Source of the DNA: Microbulbifer thermotolerans
Lineage (GTDB): Bacteria; Pseudomonadota; Gammaproteobacteria; Pseudomonadales; Cellvibrionaceae
Length of the DNA: 64,000 nt
Assembly (NCBI RefSeq): GCF_900112305.1
Contig: NZ_FOKT01000001.1
Span: forward strand, 434,001-498,000
Direction: 5' to 3'
A program made the translations under genes and the position numbers. The notes below the pieces were generated by a model that had not been told where the DNA came from, ran no database searches, and saw only the letters and a program-made list of their open reading frames with translations. Position 1 is the stretch's first letter. Each line of letters opens with the position of its first letter. Positions 1 through 8,530 of the stretch are shown here, piece by piece.

Positions 1-52
1 CAGCACCGTCCGAGACGCTTCCGTCACGGACGGTTTGCAACGGCCATTCCAT
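1..52 (-). CDS. Start of an unidentified protein, cut by the window edge
   Basis: An ATG on the minus strand at 52 opens a frame that stays open to the window edge, and the visible protein begins MEWPLQTVRDGSVSDGA. An AGGGAG ribosome site lies 7 nt upstream of the ATG, which is the main support. The fragment is too short to assign a family. It would be transcribed divergently from the sigma factor gene, leaving about 140 bp for both promoters. Confidence 0.35.
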   Translation of the reverse strand, partial: MEWPLQTVRDGSVSDGA

Positions 53-191
53 TACATGACTCCCTGGTACACATCGGCCAGAGATTGCACCGAACCCAGG
101 GCGTGGAAGCCTCGAGAACTCAATCACGGCCGCTCGCTGTAATTGGCGGCAAAATGGAATTTTCTGCACGAAACAGCGTCGATCGGCATTC

Positions 192-719
192 ATGAATCAA
201 TTTCTGGCCTCGGTGGAACGGCGGGCATTTACTATGGCGAGGCTGGCAGTGGGCAATCCCGACGACGCCCTGGACATTGTGCAGGACGCCATGTTGGCCC
301 TGGTGAAAAACTATCGCCACCGGGATAGGGCAGAGTGGAGGCCGCTTTTTTTCACCATCCTCAACAACCGCATTACCGACTGGCACCGCCGCCGCAATAC
401 GATCTCCCGCTGGCAATTGCTGAGGGAAAGACTGGTGGGAGACTCCGCCGAAGACGCCGAGCTTGACCCGGGTGATCTGCCGGGCCCACAGGCCGCCGCT
501 CCGGATCGGGCGCTGATCAGTGAGCGTACACTGGACGCTATAGACTCGGCTGTGGGCCGATTGCCCCTGCGTCAGCAGCAGGCCTTTTTGTTGCGTTGTG
601 TAGAGGGGTTTGATGTGGCGGAAACCGCCCGCGCCATGTCCTGTAGCGGCGGCAGTGTAAAGACCCACTTGTCCCGCGCGCTTGCCACACTGCGCAAACA
701 CCTGGAGGATTTGCGATGA
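192..719 (+). CDS. ECF-family RNA polymerase sigma factor
   Basis: A 175-residue sigma-70 family regulator of the extracytoplasmic type. Residues 1 to about 72 match sigma region 2, with an acidic DDALDIVQDAM helix and the DWHRRRN end. Residues about 110-170 match region 4, with the LPLRQQQAFLLRCVEGF helix and the helix-turn-helix around GGSVKTHLSRAL. No other domains are present. It overlaps the next gene by 4 nt (ATGA), so the genes are probably translationally coupled. The next product, a small single-span membrane protein, is the likely partner or antagonist, although it lacks a recognisable zinc-binding anti-sigma motif. The regulon is unknown. Confidence 0.9.
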   Translation: MNQFLASVERRAFTMARLAVGNPDDALDIVQDAMLALVKNYRHRDRAEWRPLFFTILNNRITDWHRRRNTISRWQLLRERLVGDSAEDAELDPGDLPGPQAAAPDRALISERTLDAIDSAVGRLPLRQQQAFLLRCVEGFDVAETARAMSCSGGSVKTHLSRALATLRKHLEDLR

Positions 720-1072
720 AGCCGTCTGTCCCGAAATCCGACAGCAACCGACGCGTGATCGACGCCGCCCGCGAAGTGATGGCGCGTCGCGACCGCGAGC
801 TGGACGGCGAGACGCTGGCGAGCCTGCGCTGCGCCCGCGCCCGAGCGCTGGAGGCGCAGCGTGTGCGGGCACCTGTATGGCTGCCCGCCGGTGCCGCGGT
901 GGCCGCAGCTGTGGTGGTGGCGCTCTTGTGGACTCGTGCGCCCGAGCCGGAAGCGGAGCTTTTTGCCGGTGGTGAATGGTTGCTGGAGGATGGTATGGAA
1001 ATCGAATTGATGGAGGAAATGGATTTCTACCAGTGGCTTGCAGAGGAGGCGCTGGATGATCACTCTTCCTGA
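716..1072 (+). CDS. Small membrane protein next to the ECF sigma factor (DUF3619-like)
   Basis: A 118-residue protein with a charged cytoplasmic half (residues 1-54), one hydrophobic span at about 55-72 (WLPAGAAVAAAVVVALLW) and an acidic C-terminal tail rich in Glu and Met. The layout matches short proteins that follow ECF sigma genes in proteobacteria (DUF3619 type), and an anti-sigma or accessory role is inferred from position only. The start overlaps the sigma gene stop. The ORF ends 17 nt inside the next gene. Confidence 0.7.
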   Translation: MKPSVPKSDSNRRVIDAAREVMARRDRELDGETLASLRCARARALEAQRVRAPVWLPAGAAVAAAVVVALLWTRAPEPEAELFAGGEWLLEDGMEIELMEEMDFYQWLAEEALDDHSS

Positions 1073-1301
1073 TCCGCGCCGACTGGGGCTTTTCCTGTTG
1101 CTTTTGCCTATTTCGCTCCTCGCAGCGGATCCGAAAGCACAATCCGCGTTGGATGCAGATTTTTTGCTGTTTCTGAACGAGTGGGTCGACGACTCGGGAG
1201 AAGTTTTCGAGCCCGATAACTTGGAGCCGTCGCGGGAAGTGCCGCCGAGTGAAACGGAAGAGGGGCAGGCGGCCCGACCACAGGAGGAAGGTGATGCTTA
1301 G
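1056..1301 (+). CDS. Small exported hypothetical protein in the sigma operon
   Basis: An 81-residue protein of unknown family. The ATG at 1056 is chosen because GAGGAGG lies 6 nt upstream, and it overlaps the preceding gene by 17 nt. Residues 8-24 are hydrophobic and end in LLAADP, which looks like a signal peptide. The mature part is very acidic (DDSGEVFEPDNLEPS and ETEEGQ). The stop overlaps the start of the following DUF3106 gene, so all four genes form one tightly packed operon. Confidence 0.65.
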   Translation: MITLPDPRRLGLFLLLLPISLLAADPKAQSALDADFLLFLNEWVDDSGEVFEPDNLEPSREVPPSETEEGQAARPQEEGDA

Positions 1302-1725
1302 ATGGTTGATAGTAACGCTGACCGAGACTGTCGGCCTGGCGCTTCTCCTGTTCGCTGCGGGGGTAAGCGCGGCGGATTGGCAGAGTCTGAGCGACGGCGA
1401 GCGGCGCATTTTACAGCGCTTCGAGGAACGCTGGCCGGACCTCTCCGAGACACAACAGCAAAAGCTCCTCAACGGTGCCCGCCGCTGGGCGGCGATGACA
1501 CCGGAGCAGCGCCAGCGGGCGCAGGAGCAATACCGCAAATGGCAGGATTTGCCACCAGAGCGCCGCAAAAAACTGCGGGAGGCATACCGGCGTTTCAAGG
1601 CGCTGCCGCCAGAGCAGCGCGCGCGCATCCTCAAGGCGCGCAAGAAATTTCGCCAGCTGTCCCCCGAGCAGCGGCGCTGGCTGCGCGAACAGTGGCGTCG
1701 GCGCAGGCTGAGTAATGAAGACTGA
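1294..1725 (+). CDS. DUF3106 domain protein, periplasmic, Pro-Glu-Gln repeat-rich
   Basis: A 143-residue protein starting at MLRWLIV, with GGAGGAAGG just upstream. A signal peptide covers about residues 1-26 (ending VSAADW). The mature part carries DUF3106-type repeats of the form PEQR, with WAAMTPEQRQRAQEQYRKW and LPPEQRARILKARKKF as examples, spaced about 20-22 residues apart and strongly basic and helical. The function is not known. It is the last gene of the ECF operon and may be an envelope output of the sigma factor. Confidence 0.8.
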   Translation: MLRWLIVTLTETVGLALLLFAAGVSAADWQSLSDGERRILQRFEERWPDLSETQQQKLLNGARRWAAMTPEQRQRAQEQYRKWQDLPPERRKKLREAYRRFKALPPEQRARILKARKKFRQLSPEQRRWLREQWRRRRLSNED

Positions 1726-1805
1726 TGTCAGCAGCGGAGATTCAGCTTCGATTCATTCCCCCAGCTTTAACCTTTCCCCGTCGATAATCTACGGGAGAAA
1801 GCACC

Positions 1806-2369
1806 GTGAAATACTACAAGCAGCTCCTCGTCGCCGCTCTGGTGGCCGGATTGGTGGGCTTTAGTGCCTGCGCCAGTGCTGGTGACAGCGGTTATTACCC
1901 CCACGATGGTTACGACTACGCTAGGGTGGTGAGCGCGACCCCAGTGTATACCGATGTCCAGGTGCAAACCCCGCGCACCCAGTGTTGGGACGAGCAGGTG
2001 GCCTACCGGCAGCCGGCCTCTCCGGCCGGAGCGGTAATCGGTGGCCTGATCGGCGCCGCTGTCGGCAACAAGCTGGGCAAAAACCGCCATCGCGGACATG
2101 GATACCGCCATCGCCACGACCGGGGGGCTTCCACCGTGGCCGGTGCGGCGGTCGGCGCGCTGGTGGGCCACCAGATCAGCAGCGCCAATGCGCCCACCCA
2201 CTATGTGACGGAACAGCGCTGCCAAGTCGTGGAGGAAGTCACCACCCGGCGGGAACTGATCGGATACGACGTGCGCTACCGCTATAATGGCCGGGAATAT
2301 CTGACTCGCACAGACCGGCATCCCGGCGATAGAATCAGGGTTCGCGTCGATGTCACGCCGGCTTGGTAA
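1806..2369 (+). CDS. Glycine zipper 2TM domain envelope protein
   Basis: A 187-residue exported protein. It has a signal peptide at residues 1 to about 25 with a Cys in GFSACASA; this is not a clean lipobox. Two glycine-zipper segments at about 75-90 (AVIGGLIGAAVGNKLG) and 110-127 (VAGAAVGALVGHQISS) flank a His/Arg-rich linker. The C-terminal 55 residues are beta-rich, with QCQVVEE- and RYNGREYLTRTD-like strands. The pattern matches outer-membrane-associated SlyB/Rick_17kDa-type proteins. An 80 bp gap separates it from the sigma operon, so it may have its own promoter. Confidence 0.8.
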   Translation: MKYYKQLLVAALVAGLVGFSACASAGDSGYYPHDGYDYARVVSATPVYTDVQVQTPRTQCWDEQVAYRQPASPAGAVIGGLIGAAVGNKLGKNRHRGHGYRHRHDRGASTVAGAAVGALVGHQISSANAPTHYVTEQRCQVVEEVTTRRELIGYDVRYRYNGREYLTRTDRHPGDRIRVRVDVTPAW

Positions 2370-2417
2370 CCGGCCTGTCGATACCGAAAAAATATTACCG
2401 TGCACAGGAGCCGCACC

Positions 2418-2741
2418 GTGAAAATCAATTGCGCCGCAATCCGGTCGTTTCCCCTAGTCATCGCACTGCTGATGAGCGTTCCAGCCGCGCAGCTGCAGGC
2501 GGCCGGCGCGCATGAACGGGGTGGCTTGCGGCCGGAGTTTTCCTTGGTGCAAAAAAAGGGCGGCGTGTCCCGGGACGAGGCAGCGGCCATCGTCAAACGC
2601 CGTTACGGTGGCAAGATACTGGCGATATCCGAGGTACAGCGCGACGGCCGCAAGGTCTACCGGGTAAAAGGACTGTCAAAAAAAAGCCAAGTCTATGTGG
2701 TTTACGTAGATAAACGGAGCGGGCGCATTTCCCGTTCTTGA
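2418..2741 (+). CDS. PepSY domain periplasmic protein
   Basis: A 107-residue protein. The GTG at 2418 is preferred over an in-frame GTG at 2400 because AGGAG lies 7 nt upstream. A signal peptide spans about residues 1-28 (ending LQAAG). The remainder contains a single PepSY unit: the helix SRDEAAAIVKRRYGGKIL followed by strands ISEVQRDGRKVYRVKGL and VYVVYVDKRSGRI. PepSY genes often precede PhoPQ-like systems, and here the response regulator starts 45 nt downstream, so they are probably co-transcribed. The periplasmic location suggests modulation of the sensor or of a protease, which is inference. Confidence 0.85.
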   Translation: MKINCAAIRSFPLVIALLMSVPAAQLQAAGAHERGGLRPEFSLVQKKGGVSRDEAAAIVKRRYGGKILAISEVQRDGRKVYRVKGLSKKSQVYVVYVDKRSGRISRS

Positions 2742-2786
2742 TTGAAGAATATTGAGTTTCAAACAGGTAAATTTTCAGGGGGCACC

Positions 2787-3461
2787 ATGCGTGCACTGTT
2801 AGTAGAGGATGAGGTGCTGCTGCGGCAACAATTGGCAGAGTCCCTGCGCGGTGCCGGCTATACCGTGGACGAAGCGCCGGATGGTGAAGAAGCGCTCTAC
2901 CTGGGGCGAGAATACCCCTACGACGTAGCGGTGATGGATCTGGGATTGCCGAAGATAGACGGTATTCAGGTCATTGAAACACTGCGTGCCGAAGACAAAC
3001 ACTTTCCGATCTTAATTCTCACTGCGCGCGGCCACTGGCAGGAACGGGTGGCGGGGCTAGAGGCCGGCGGTGACGACTATCTGGTAAAACCCTTTCATAC
3101 CGAGGAGCTATTGGCGCGGCTGAACGCCCTGGTGCGCCGTTCCGCTGGTTTTTCCTCTCCAACTATTAAAGCGGGCCCTATCACCTTGGATACCAGTTCC
3201 CAACGGGTGCGGGTAAACGATACCGAGCTGGATCTGACCTCATTCGAATACAAGGTCCTGGAATACCTGATGCTGCATCCGGATGAGGTGGTTTCCAAAA
3301 CCACTTTGACCGAGCACATTTACGAGCAGGACTGCGATCGCGACAGCAATGTCATAGAAGTATTTATCGGCCGTCTGCGCAAGAAATTCTCTGTGGCGGC
3401 GCAGCTGAAGCCGATCGAAACCCTGCGCGGCCGCGGTTACCGTTTTGTCGCCCCGGAATAG
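2787..3461 (+). CDS. phoP: OmpR/PhoB-family response regulator, PhoP-like
   Basis: A 224-residue two-domain regulator. The receiver domain (1-115) has the acidic pocket E7-D8, phosphoacceptor D51 in MDLGLPKIDG, T79 in LTARG and K101 in LVKPF. The winged-helix domain (about 125-222) ends with the typical RGRGYRFV. The start at 2787 matches the family N-terminus MRALLVEDE; an upstream in-frame TTG would only add leader sequence. It is followed after 6 nt by a kinase with a PhoQ-type H-box, so a PhoPQ-type system for divalent cations or antimicrobial peptides is likely. The actual signal is not shown by the sequence. Confidence 0.85.
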   Translation: MRALLVEDEVLLRQQLAESLRGAGYTVDEAPDGEEALYLGREYPYDVAVMDLGLPKIDGIQVIETLRAEDKHFPILILTARGHWQERVAGLEAGGDDYLVKPFHTEELLARLNALVRRSAGFSSPTIKAGPITLDTSSQRVRVNDTELDLTSFEYKVLEYLMLHPDEVVSKTTLTEHIYEQDCDRDSNVIEVFIGRLRKKFSVAAQLKPIETLRGRGYRFVAPE

Positions 3462-3467
3462 CAGCGC

Positions 3468-4814
3468 GTGCTCTCATTTTGGTTCGATTCCCTAAAGGGA
3501 CGATTATCCCTTGTCACCAGCCTGATGCTGGTGGCCTTTCTGCTGGTGTTTTCGGGCGTGTTGGAACACGCCTATCGGAGTTCTCTGGATGAAGCCAAAG
3601 AGCGGGAGCTCCAGCTGCACGTGTACACGCTGCTGGCAGTGGCGGAACCCGAAGCGGGCACATTGAGCTTTCCTCCCCTGCTGCCGGAGCAGCGCTTCAA
3701 CCAGCCGGATTCCGGGTTGGTGGGTGCGGTTACCGATGATCGGGGACGGGTTATTTGGCGCTCCGCGTCGTCCCTCGCATTGCCACAATTGCCCTCCCAC
3801 CCACTACCTCAGGGGCGCCAAGCCTTTGGCCAGGTGACACTGCCCGGGGATGCCGGCCGCTATGTCAGCTTCCGCCAGGGGGTGGCCTGGGGACTGGATA
3901 ACGAACAGCGCTTCACTTTTATCGTTATGGAAGATGCCGCGCCGCTGGCTGCGCAGGTGGAACAGTTCCGCTCTACCCTTTGGCGCTGGCTGGGACTGGG
4001 CGCGCTGTTGCTGGTGCTGATTCAGTGGCTGGTCTTGCGCTGGGGCCTGGCGCCGCTGCGATCCGTAACCCGTGGATTGCAGGAGATGCAACGGGGTGGC
4101 AGCGACCGTCTGGAGGGCAAATTTCCTGGCGAATTGCGTCCACTGACCGACAACCTGAACCTGTTGATTGAAAATGAGCGCCGCCAGCGGGAGAAAACCC
4201 GGCACACACTGGCAGACTTGGCGCACAGCCTCAAAACACCGTTGGCGGTACTCAAGGGACTGAATTTTTCCGGAGATCCGCGCGAAGCCTACAAGACCCT
4301 GATAGATCAGGTGCAGCGCATGGACAGCATTATCGGCTATCAGCTGAACCGCGCTGTTACCGGATCGCCAAAGTCGATATTGCGCGGTGTCCCCGTGGCA
4401 CCGCTGGTGCAGAAAATCCTCGATGCACTGGAAAAGGTCTATCGCGAAACCCCCTGCAATGTGCAACTGAAATGCGACCAGCAGACCCGCTTTTATGGCG
4501 ATGAGGGCGATCTGATGGAGCTGCTTGGCAACCTGCTCGACAACGGCTACAAATATGGCGGCGGAGAAATGGACGTGGCAATAGAAGGCCGCAACGATGG
4601 GCGTAAACTCCATATCCGAGTGGCCGACCGGGGGCCAGGCATGGACGAGGAAAAATGGCAGCAGGTCACCCAGCGCGGTGTGCGCGCCGACCAACAGCAA
4701 CCGGGGCAGGGTATTGGCTTGGCGGTGGTCGTGGATATCGTGGAGAGTTACGAGGGCCAAATTTCCGCGGTGCCCCGCCCCGGGGGCGGCACTGAAATCA
4801 AAGTCGACCTATAG
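3468..4814 (+). CDS. phoQ: Sensor histidine kinase, PhoQ-like
   Basis: A 448-residue membrane kinase beginning with GTG. TM1 lies at about 12-34 and TM2 at about 172-192, enclosing a periplasmic sensor domain of roughly 135 residues. The HAMP region follows TM2. The phosphoacceptor is H253 in DLAHSLKTPLAVLKG, the variant H-box typical of PhoQ. The ATPase domain has an N box (LGNLLDNGYKYG), a G1 box (DRGPGM) and a G2 box (GQGIGLAVV). It partners the regulator immediately upstream. The sensor domain is not identical in layout to E. coli PhoQ, so ligand specificity cannot be assumed. Confidence 0.85.
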   Translation: MLSFWFDSLKGRLSLVTSLMLVAFLLVFSGVLEHAYRSSLDEAKERELQLHVYTLLAVAEPEAGTLSFPPLLPEQRFNQPDSGLVGAVTDDRGRVIWRSASSLALPQLPSHPLPQGRQAFGQVTLPGDAGRYVSFRQGVAWGLDNEQRFTFIVMEDAAPLAAQVEQFRSTLWRWLGLGALLLVLIQWLVLRWGLAPLRSVTRGLQEMQRGGSDRLEGKFPGELRPLTDNLNLLIENERRQREKTRHTLADLAHSLKTPLAVLKGLNFSGDPREAYKTLIDQVQRMDSIIGYQLNRAVTGSPKSILRGVPVAPLVQKILDALEKVYRETPCNVQLKCDQQTRFYGDEGDLMELLGNLLDNGYKYGGGEMDVAIEGRNDGRKLHIRVADRGPGMDEEKWQQVTQRGVRADQQQPGQGIGLAVVVDIVESYEGQISAVPRPGGGTEIKVDL

Positions 4815-4985
4815 GCGGTAATGCCGCTGGAATCCTGTAGGGGCCCACTGTGTCCCCCGGGCTTGTCGCGGGGCTCTGCGCAGTCCTGCGGAGCGATCCC
4901 TATCTCAATCTGCTAGCGGGTCGCGCCTGTGGCATACTCTTGGCCCCAATCCCGAACAGACCAATTCAATGCAAGGACTCTCGCC

Positions 4986-6263
4986 ATGAAACCGGAAACC
5001 CTGGCGTTGCACGCGGGCTTTAAGAGCGATCCCACCACCAAGGCCGCGACCACACCGATCTACCAGACCACTTCCTACACCTTCGATGATACCCAGCACG
5101 GCGCTGATCTGTTCGATCTCAAGGTGCAGGGCAATATTTATACCCGCATTATGAACCCGACCAATGCGGTCCTCGAGGAACGTATGGCGGCACTGGAAGG
5201 CGGCATTGGCGCTTTGGCCGTGGCTTCGGGCATGGCGGCGATTACCTACGCGATTCAGACCATCTGTCGGGTCGGTAACAATATTGTCAGTACCAGCCAG
5301 CTCTATGGCGGTACCTATAATCTGTTTGCCCATTCTCTGCCCAATCAGGGCATCGAATGCCGCATGGTGCCCCACGATGACTTTGAAGCCCTTGAAAAGG
5401 CCATCGATGACCAGACGCGCGCCCTGTTCTGCGAGTCCATCGGCAACCCGGCCGGCAATGTGGTGGACCTGCGGCGCTGGGCAGAGATCGCCCACAAACA
5501 CGGCATTCCGCTGATTGTGGACAACACTGTTGCCACTCCTTTCCTGTGCCGGCCCTTCGAACACGGCGCAGATATCGTGATTCACTCGCTGACCAAATAC
5601 ATCGGCGGTCACGGTACCACCGTCGCTGGTATCGTTGTGGATTCGGGCAAGTTCGACTGGAAAGCCAGTGCGGATAAGTTTCCGATGATGAATGAACCGG
5701 ACCCCTCCTATCACGGGGTTGTTTACACCGAAGCGCTCGGCGAGGCTGCCTTTATCGGCCGTTGCCGGGTGGTTCCTCTGCGGAATACTGGTTCGGCACT
5801 GTCTCCCTTTAATGCGTTCCTAATCATGCAAGGGCTGGAAACTTTGGGGCTGCGCATGGAGCGTCACTGTCAGAACGCGGAAGCCGTGGCCCGTTTTCTC
5901 CAGCAACATCCGGCGGTGGAGTGGGTCAACTACGCTGCCCTTGACGACAGCCCCTACAAAGCCACCTGCGAAAAGATTTGTGGCGGCAGGGCTTCGGGTA
6001 TTCTGAGTTTTGGGATTAAGGGCGGGCGAGAAGCTGGTGCCCGATTTATCGACGCCCTGGAGATGATTTACCGGCTAGTCAATATCGGAGATGCCAAGTC
6101 CCTGGCCTGCCACCCAGCTACCACCACCCATCGCCAGCTCAATGCCGAGGAATTGCGTAGTGCCGGAGTGAGTGAGGACTTGGTGCGGCTGTCCATTGGC
6201 ATCGAGCACGTGGACGATATTATTGCCGATATACGCCAGGCACTGGAGAAATCCCAGGCTTGA
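4986..6263 (+). CDS. metY: O-acetylhomoserine sulfhydrylase
   Basis: A 425-residue PLP enzyme of the Cys/Met metabolism family. It makes homocysteine from O-acetyl-L-homoserine and sulfide in methionine synthesis, in the cytoplasm. The start at 4986 has AAGGA 8 nt upstream. Visible features are TTPIYQTTSYTF at the N-terminus, YTRIMNPTN, the substrate loop SQLYGGTYNLF, and the PLP lysine K204 in HSLTKYIGGHG. The length (about 425) and the 60-residue insertion with FPMMNEPDPSYHG separate it from cystathionine synthases (about 390). It is monocistronic and followed by a strong inverted repeat. No SAM riboswitch was recognised upstream. Confidence 0.9.
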   Translation: MKPETLALHAGFKSDPTTKAATTPIYQTTSYTFDDTQHGADLFDLKVQGNIYTRIMNPTNAVLEERMAALEGGIGALAVASGMAAITYAIQTICRVGNNIVSTSQLYGGTYNLFAHSLPNQGIECRMVPHDDFEALEKAIDDQTRALFCESIGNPAGNVVDLRRWAEIAHKHGIPLIVDNTVATPFLCRPFEHGADIVIHSLTKYIGGHGTTVAGIVVDSGKFDWKASADKFPMMNEPDPSYHGVVYTEALGEAAFIGRCRVVPLRNTGSALSPFNAFLIMQGLETLGLRMERHCQNAEAVARFLQQHPAVEWVNYAALDDSPYKATCEKICGGRASGILSFGIKGGREAGARFIDALEMIYRLVNIGDAKSLACHPATTTHRQLNAEELRSAGVSEDLVRLSIGIEHVDDIIADIRQALEKSQA

Positions 6264-6302
6264 TTCTTCCCGCCGGCTGCGCTGAAAACAGCCGCTCACT
6301 AA

Positions 6303-6337
6303 CAAGCCCAGCCAGCTCCAGCATCCGGCTGGGCTTG
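6303..6337 (+). terminator. Inverted repeat after metY, probable terminator
   Basis: Perfect 11 bp arms (CAAGCCCAGCC and GGCTGGGCTTG) with a 13 nt loop begin 40 nt after the metY stop. There is no long T-run, so it is either a weak intrinsic terminator or a 3' end stabiliser. Confidence 0.6.
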
Positions 6338-6899
6338 ATTCGCGCACAATGCGTCGTCCCTTCTGCGATATTCATATACTGCTGTCCGGGGGGGCTTGAA
6401 TAGCTATCAGAAGTTATAAGGCGTTGGCTCAGCTGATGGTTCATACGCTTTATAAATCATCAGGATTCTTTTATCGAATAAGAGACGGTTCACTATTTTT
6501 GGCGTTAAATGTTTCGTATTGGAATGTAATTCCGTTGCCTTTTGCACTTTGGTAATTCACCATTTTCTCAGTGGATATAGTCCTCTAAACGATTTTCCCG
6601 GTCAGACAGTGGTTTAAGGCTCGTAGATAATTTTCATGCCGCCGGCCGGACTTTCGTCAAAATACCTCCTGATATTTTCGTTCCCGGGATTACAGAGTGC
6701 TCTGTGGTAGTTTTTTCGTGAGACAACCACAGCGCTCACGCAAATAATTCAGGAAAACTCTGATTTATTCGCATAAGTTCTGTAGCCGTTACCGGATGCT
6801 CAGAAAATGGTGTGGGCTGCCTATCTGGCTTCAAAGAGCCTTTACCGTTGCAAAGCGACTGAATCAGAGATTCCATAAAACGCGAAAAGGTGAAAGATC
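6338..6899. other. AT-rich intergenic region with one long imperfect hairpin
   Basis: About 560 bp with no credible coding frame on either strand and visibly lower GC than its neighbours. An imperfect inverted repeat lies at 6695-6737, with arms around GAGTGCTCTGTGGT and ACCACAGCGCTC. No repeats shared with the rest of the window were found here. The composition suggests acquired DNA together with the following orphan gene. Confidence 0.5.
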
Positions 6900-7454
6900 A
6901 TGCCTTCAAGTACGCAAAATGTCCTGATCACATGGATTCCAAATTCTATTGATGGCGCTCGAGAGGCGACTAAGTTATACCGGCTTTACAAAAATTATGC
7001 CGAGCTTCGTCCACCCGAGAGGCTGGGAGATATGGGCGAGTTTATGAGTGTCATTTTGGTTGGTCATCGCAGTGAACTATTGTGTGACTATATTATACAT
7101 AGCATGCTCAAAGTCTTTTCCGGCAAGCAGAATCTATCCAGGACTAGGGCCTGTGGATGCAACTGGTTGGTGTTGGCCATATGCGAGGGCGGCGTGGGGA
7201 AATATCACGGTGCGCTTAGTGACAATAACGAAATCCTGTCTCCCGCCCGGCGGCTGGCAGATTTGCTCAAGATAAAAGTTTCGTCTACCGTGCGCCCGCT
7301 TTTATTTGATGAGGTCGGCCAGGGCAAGGCGTTCACCTTGGCATGTGGTGGGCTATTGATCCGTTCGAACCCCGATCACAACCCGCTGTGGTATGACTTC
7401 GAGCCCAATAAAATCTCTATTGACGAACTCGCCAACCAGTTCAGCAGACTTTGA
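6900..7454 (+). CDS. Orphan hypothetical protein, possible caspase-like fold
   Basis: A 184-residue protein I cannot assign to a family. The start has AAAGGTG 7 nt upstream. It has no signal peptide or membrane span. Two predicted strands end in a His and a Cys (FMSVILVGHR with H56, and NWLVLAICEGG with C95), followed by a helix (SPARRLADLLKIK) and a strand (VSSTVRPLLF). This order resembles the His/Cys dyad layout of caspase-hemoglobinase-fold peptidases, but the resemblance is only by eye. Codon use (TTA, ATA, AAT) is more AT-rich than in neighbouring genes. No partner gene is adjacent; the next gene is convergent. A remnant of a larger toxin or effector is an alternative. Confidence 0.6.
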   Translation: MPSSTQNVLITWIPNSIDGAREATKLYRLYKNYAELRPPERLGDMGEFMSVILVGHRSELLCDYIIHSMLKVFSGKQNLSRTRACGCNWLVLAICEGGVGKYHGALSDNNEILSPARRLADLLKIKVSSTVRPLLFDEVGQGKAFTLACGGLLIRSNPDHNPLWYDFEPNKISIDELANQFSRL

Positions 7455-7480
7455 TGTCCGTGCCGCAGTGTATGGGTTCG

Positions 7481-8530
7481 TTAATCCGCGGCGACCTGTG
7501 CCGCGCGGTCGGGAACCACTTGCCCCCAGAGGCCGTTGGCCAATTCAGCCGTGGTTTGGCGGCGGCCCTCGGCCAGCCAGCGCACAATGCTTCCAGCGAC
7601 ATCCGGCCACTGGATGCGCACACCGGTGGGGTCGCTGTCCAGCCAGCTGCCAATCGTAGTGGCATTTACCTGGTCTACGACATGGGCCAGTTGCAGTTCA
7701 CGTAGTGCCAGGGCGTTGGCCTCTTGTTCAAATTGGCCGGCAAGGGGACGCGTAAGAATGGGTTTGCCCAAGGTCAGGGTTTCGGCAATCAATTCGAAAC
7801 CGCTGTTGCAGATGACAGCTTTTGAACTTGCCACGTCTCGTTGGAAGCCGTCGATGGAGGGGGCCTTGAGCTCAATATTGCCCGCCGCCGGCAGGTCGAC
7901 CGGAGCGCCGTAGACAATAAATTGTTGCGGTAGCCTGGCTAGCTCGCTCAGTAGCGGCTGGTGGTGTTCAAAAGGTAGATAGACGAGGATATGGTCGCCG
8001 CTTTCGGCTTCGCCGTGGGGATGAGCGATCGGCGGCAGTATCGGGTGGCCGAAGTGGTACCAGTGCATACCGAGACTGCTCTGCACTGGCGCGAAGGTGC
8101 GCATGATACCGCGCGCTGTCCATTTGAAGCGCGGAGCGGGGATCGGAAAGTTGAAGGCATACTGGTGCCCCAGGCCAAGGCTGGGGACGCCGCGGCGTTT
8201 GGCCGCCCAGGCGGTGACTGGCTCGAAATCGCTGATGACCATATCGAAGTCGTTCACCGGCAGTTCGCGGATATCTCGCAGCAACTCGCCCAAATTGAGT
8301 TGCCTGATGGTGGCGAGGGAATCTATTTTTCCTTCCCGGTGCACAAAGGTCAGGCCCTCACGCCACCAGTAGTCACCGAAGGGTTCCATGCTGAAGAGTT
8401 TTTCGGGAGAGCGGCCGGAAAAGAGCCACTGCACTTCCAATTGCGGGTGTTGAGCGAGCGCTTTGGCCATGGCGCGGGCACGCGAGATATGCCCATTGCC
8501 GGTTCCCTGCACGCCGTAGAGTATTTTCAC
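7481..8530 (-). CDS. MJ1255/VC2487-family glycosyltransferase
   Basis: A 349-residue GT-B fold protein starting with GTG at 8530 (KILYGVQGTGNGHISRA). GGAG sits 7 nt upstream of the GTG. The N-terminal glycine-rich GTGNGHISRA loop and the C-terminal nucleotide-sugar site (CNSGFELIAETLTLGKPILTRP) are those of the TIGR00661 family related to MurG-like and UDP-glycosyltransferases. It overlaps the upstream PAP2 phosphatase by 4 nt, so the two are coupled and may act together on a lipid or polyprenyl glycoconjugate. The sugar and acceptor are unknown. Confidence 0.85.
   Translation of the reverse strand: MKILYGVQGTGNGHISRARAMAKALAQHPQLEVQWLFSGRSPEKLFSMEPFGDYWWREGLTFVHREGKIDSLATIRQLNLGELLRDIRELPVNDFDMVISDFEPVTAWAAKRRGVPSLGLGHQYAFNFPIPAPRFKWTARGIMRTFAPVQSSLGMHWYHFGHPILPPIAHPHGEAESGDHILVYLPFEHHQPLLSELARLPQQFIVYGAPVDLPAAGNIELKAPSIDGFQRDVASSKAVICNSGFELIAETLTLGKPILTRPLAGQFEQEANALALRELQLAHVVDQVNATTIGSWLDSDPTGVRIQWPDVAGSIVRWLAEGRRQTTAELANGLWGQVVPDRAAQVAAD

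Noticed and set aside
3804-4760. Long open frame on the minus strand opposite the PhoQ-like gene (and similar frames opposite GlnD, AruI-like and tdh)
   Set aside because: They mirror high-GC coding genes with clear family matches on the other strand and lack ribosome sites and family motifs.
4815-4985. Possible SAM riboswitch upstream of metY
   Set aside because: Only a short GC hairpin (4873-4894) is present; none of the SAM riboswitch core motifs I know could be found.
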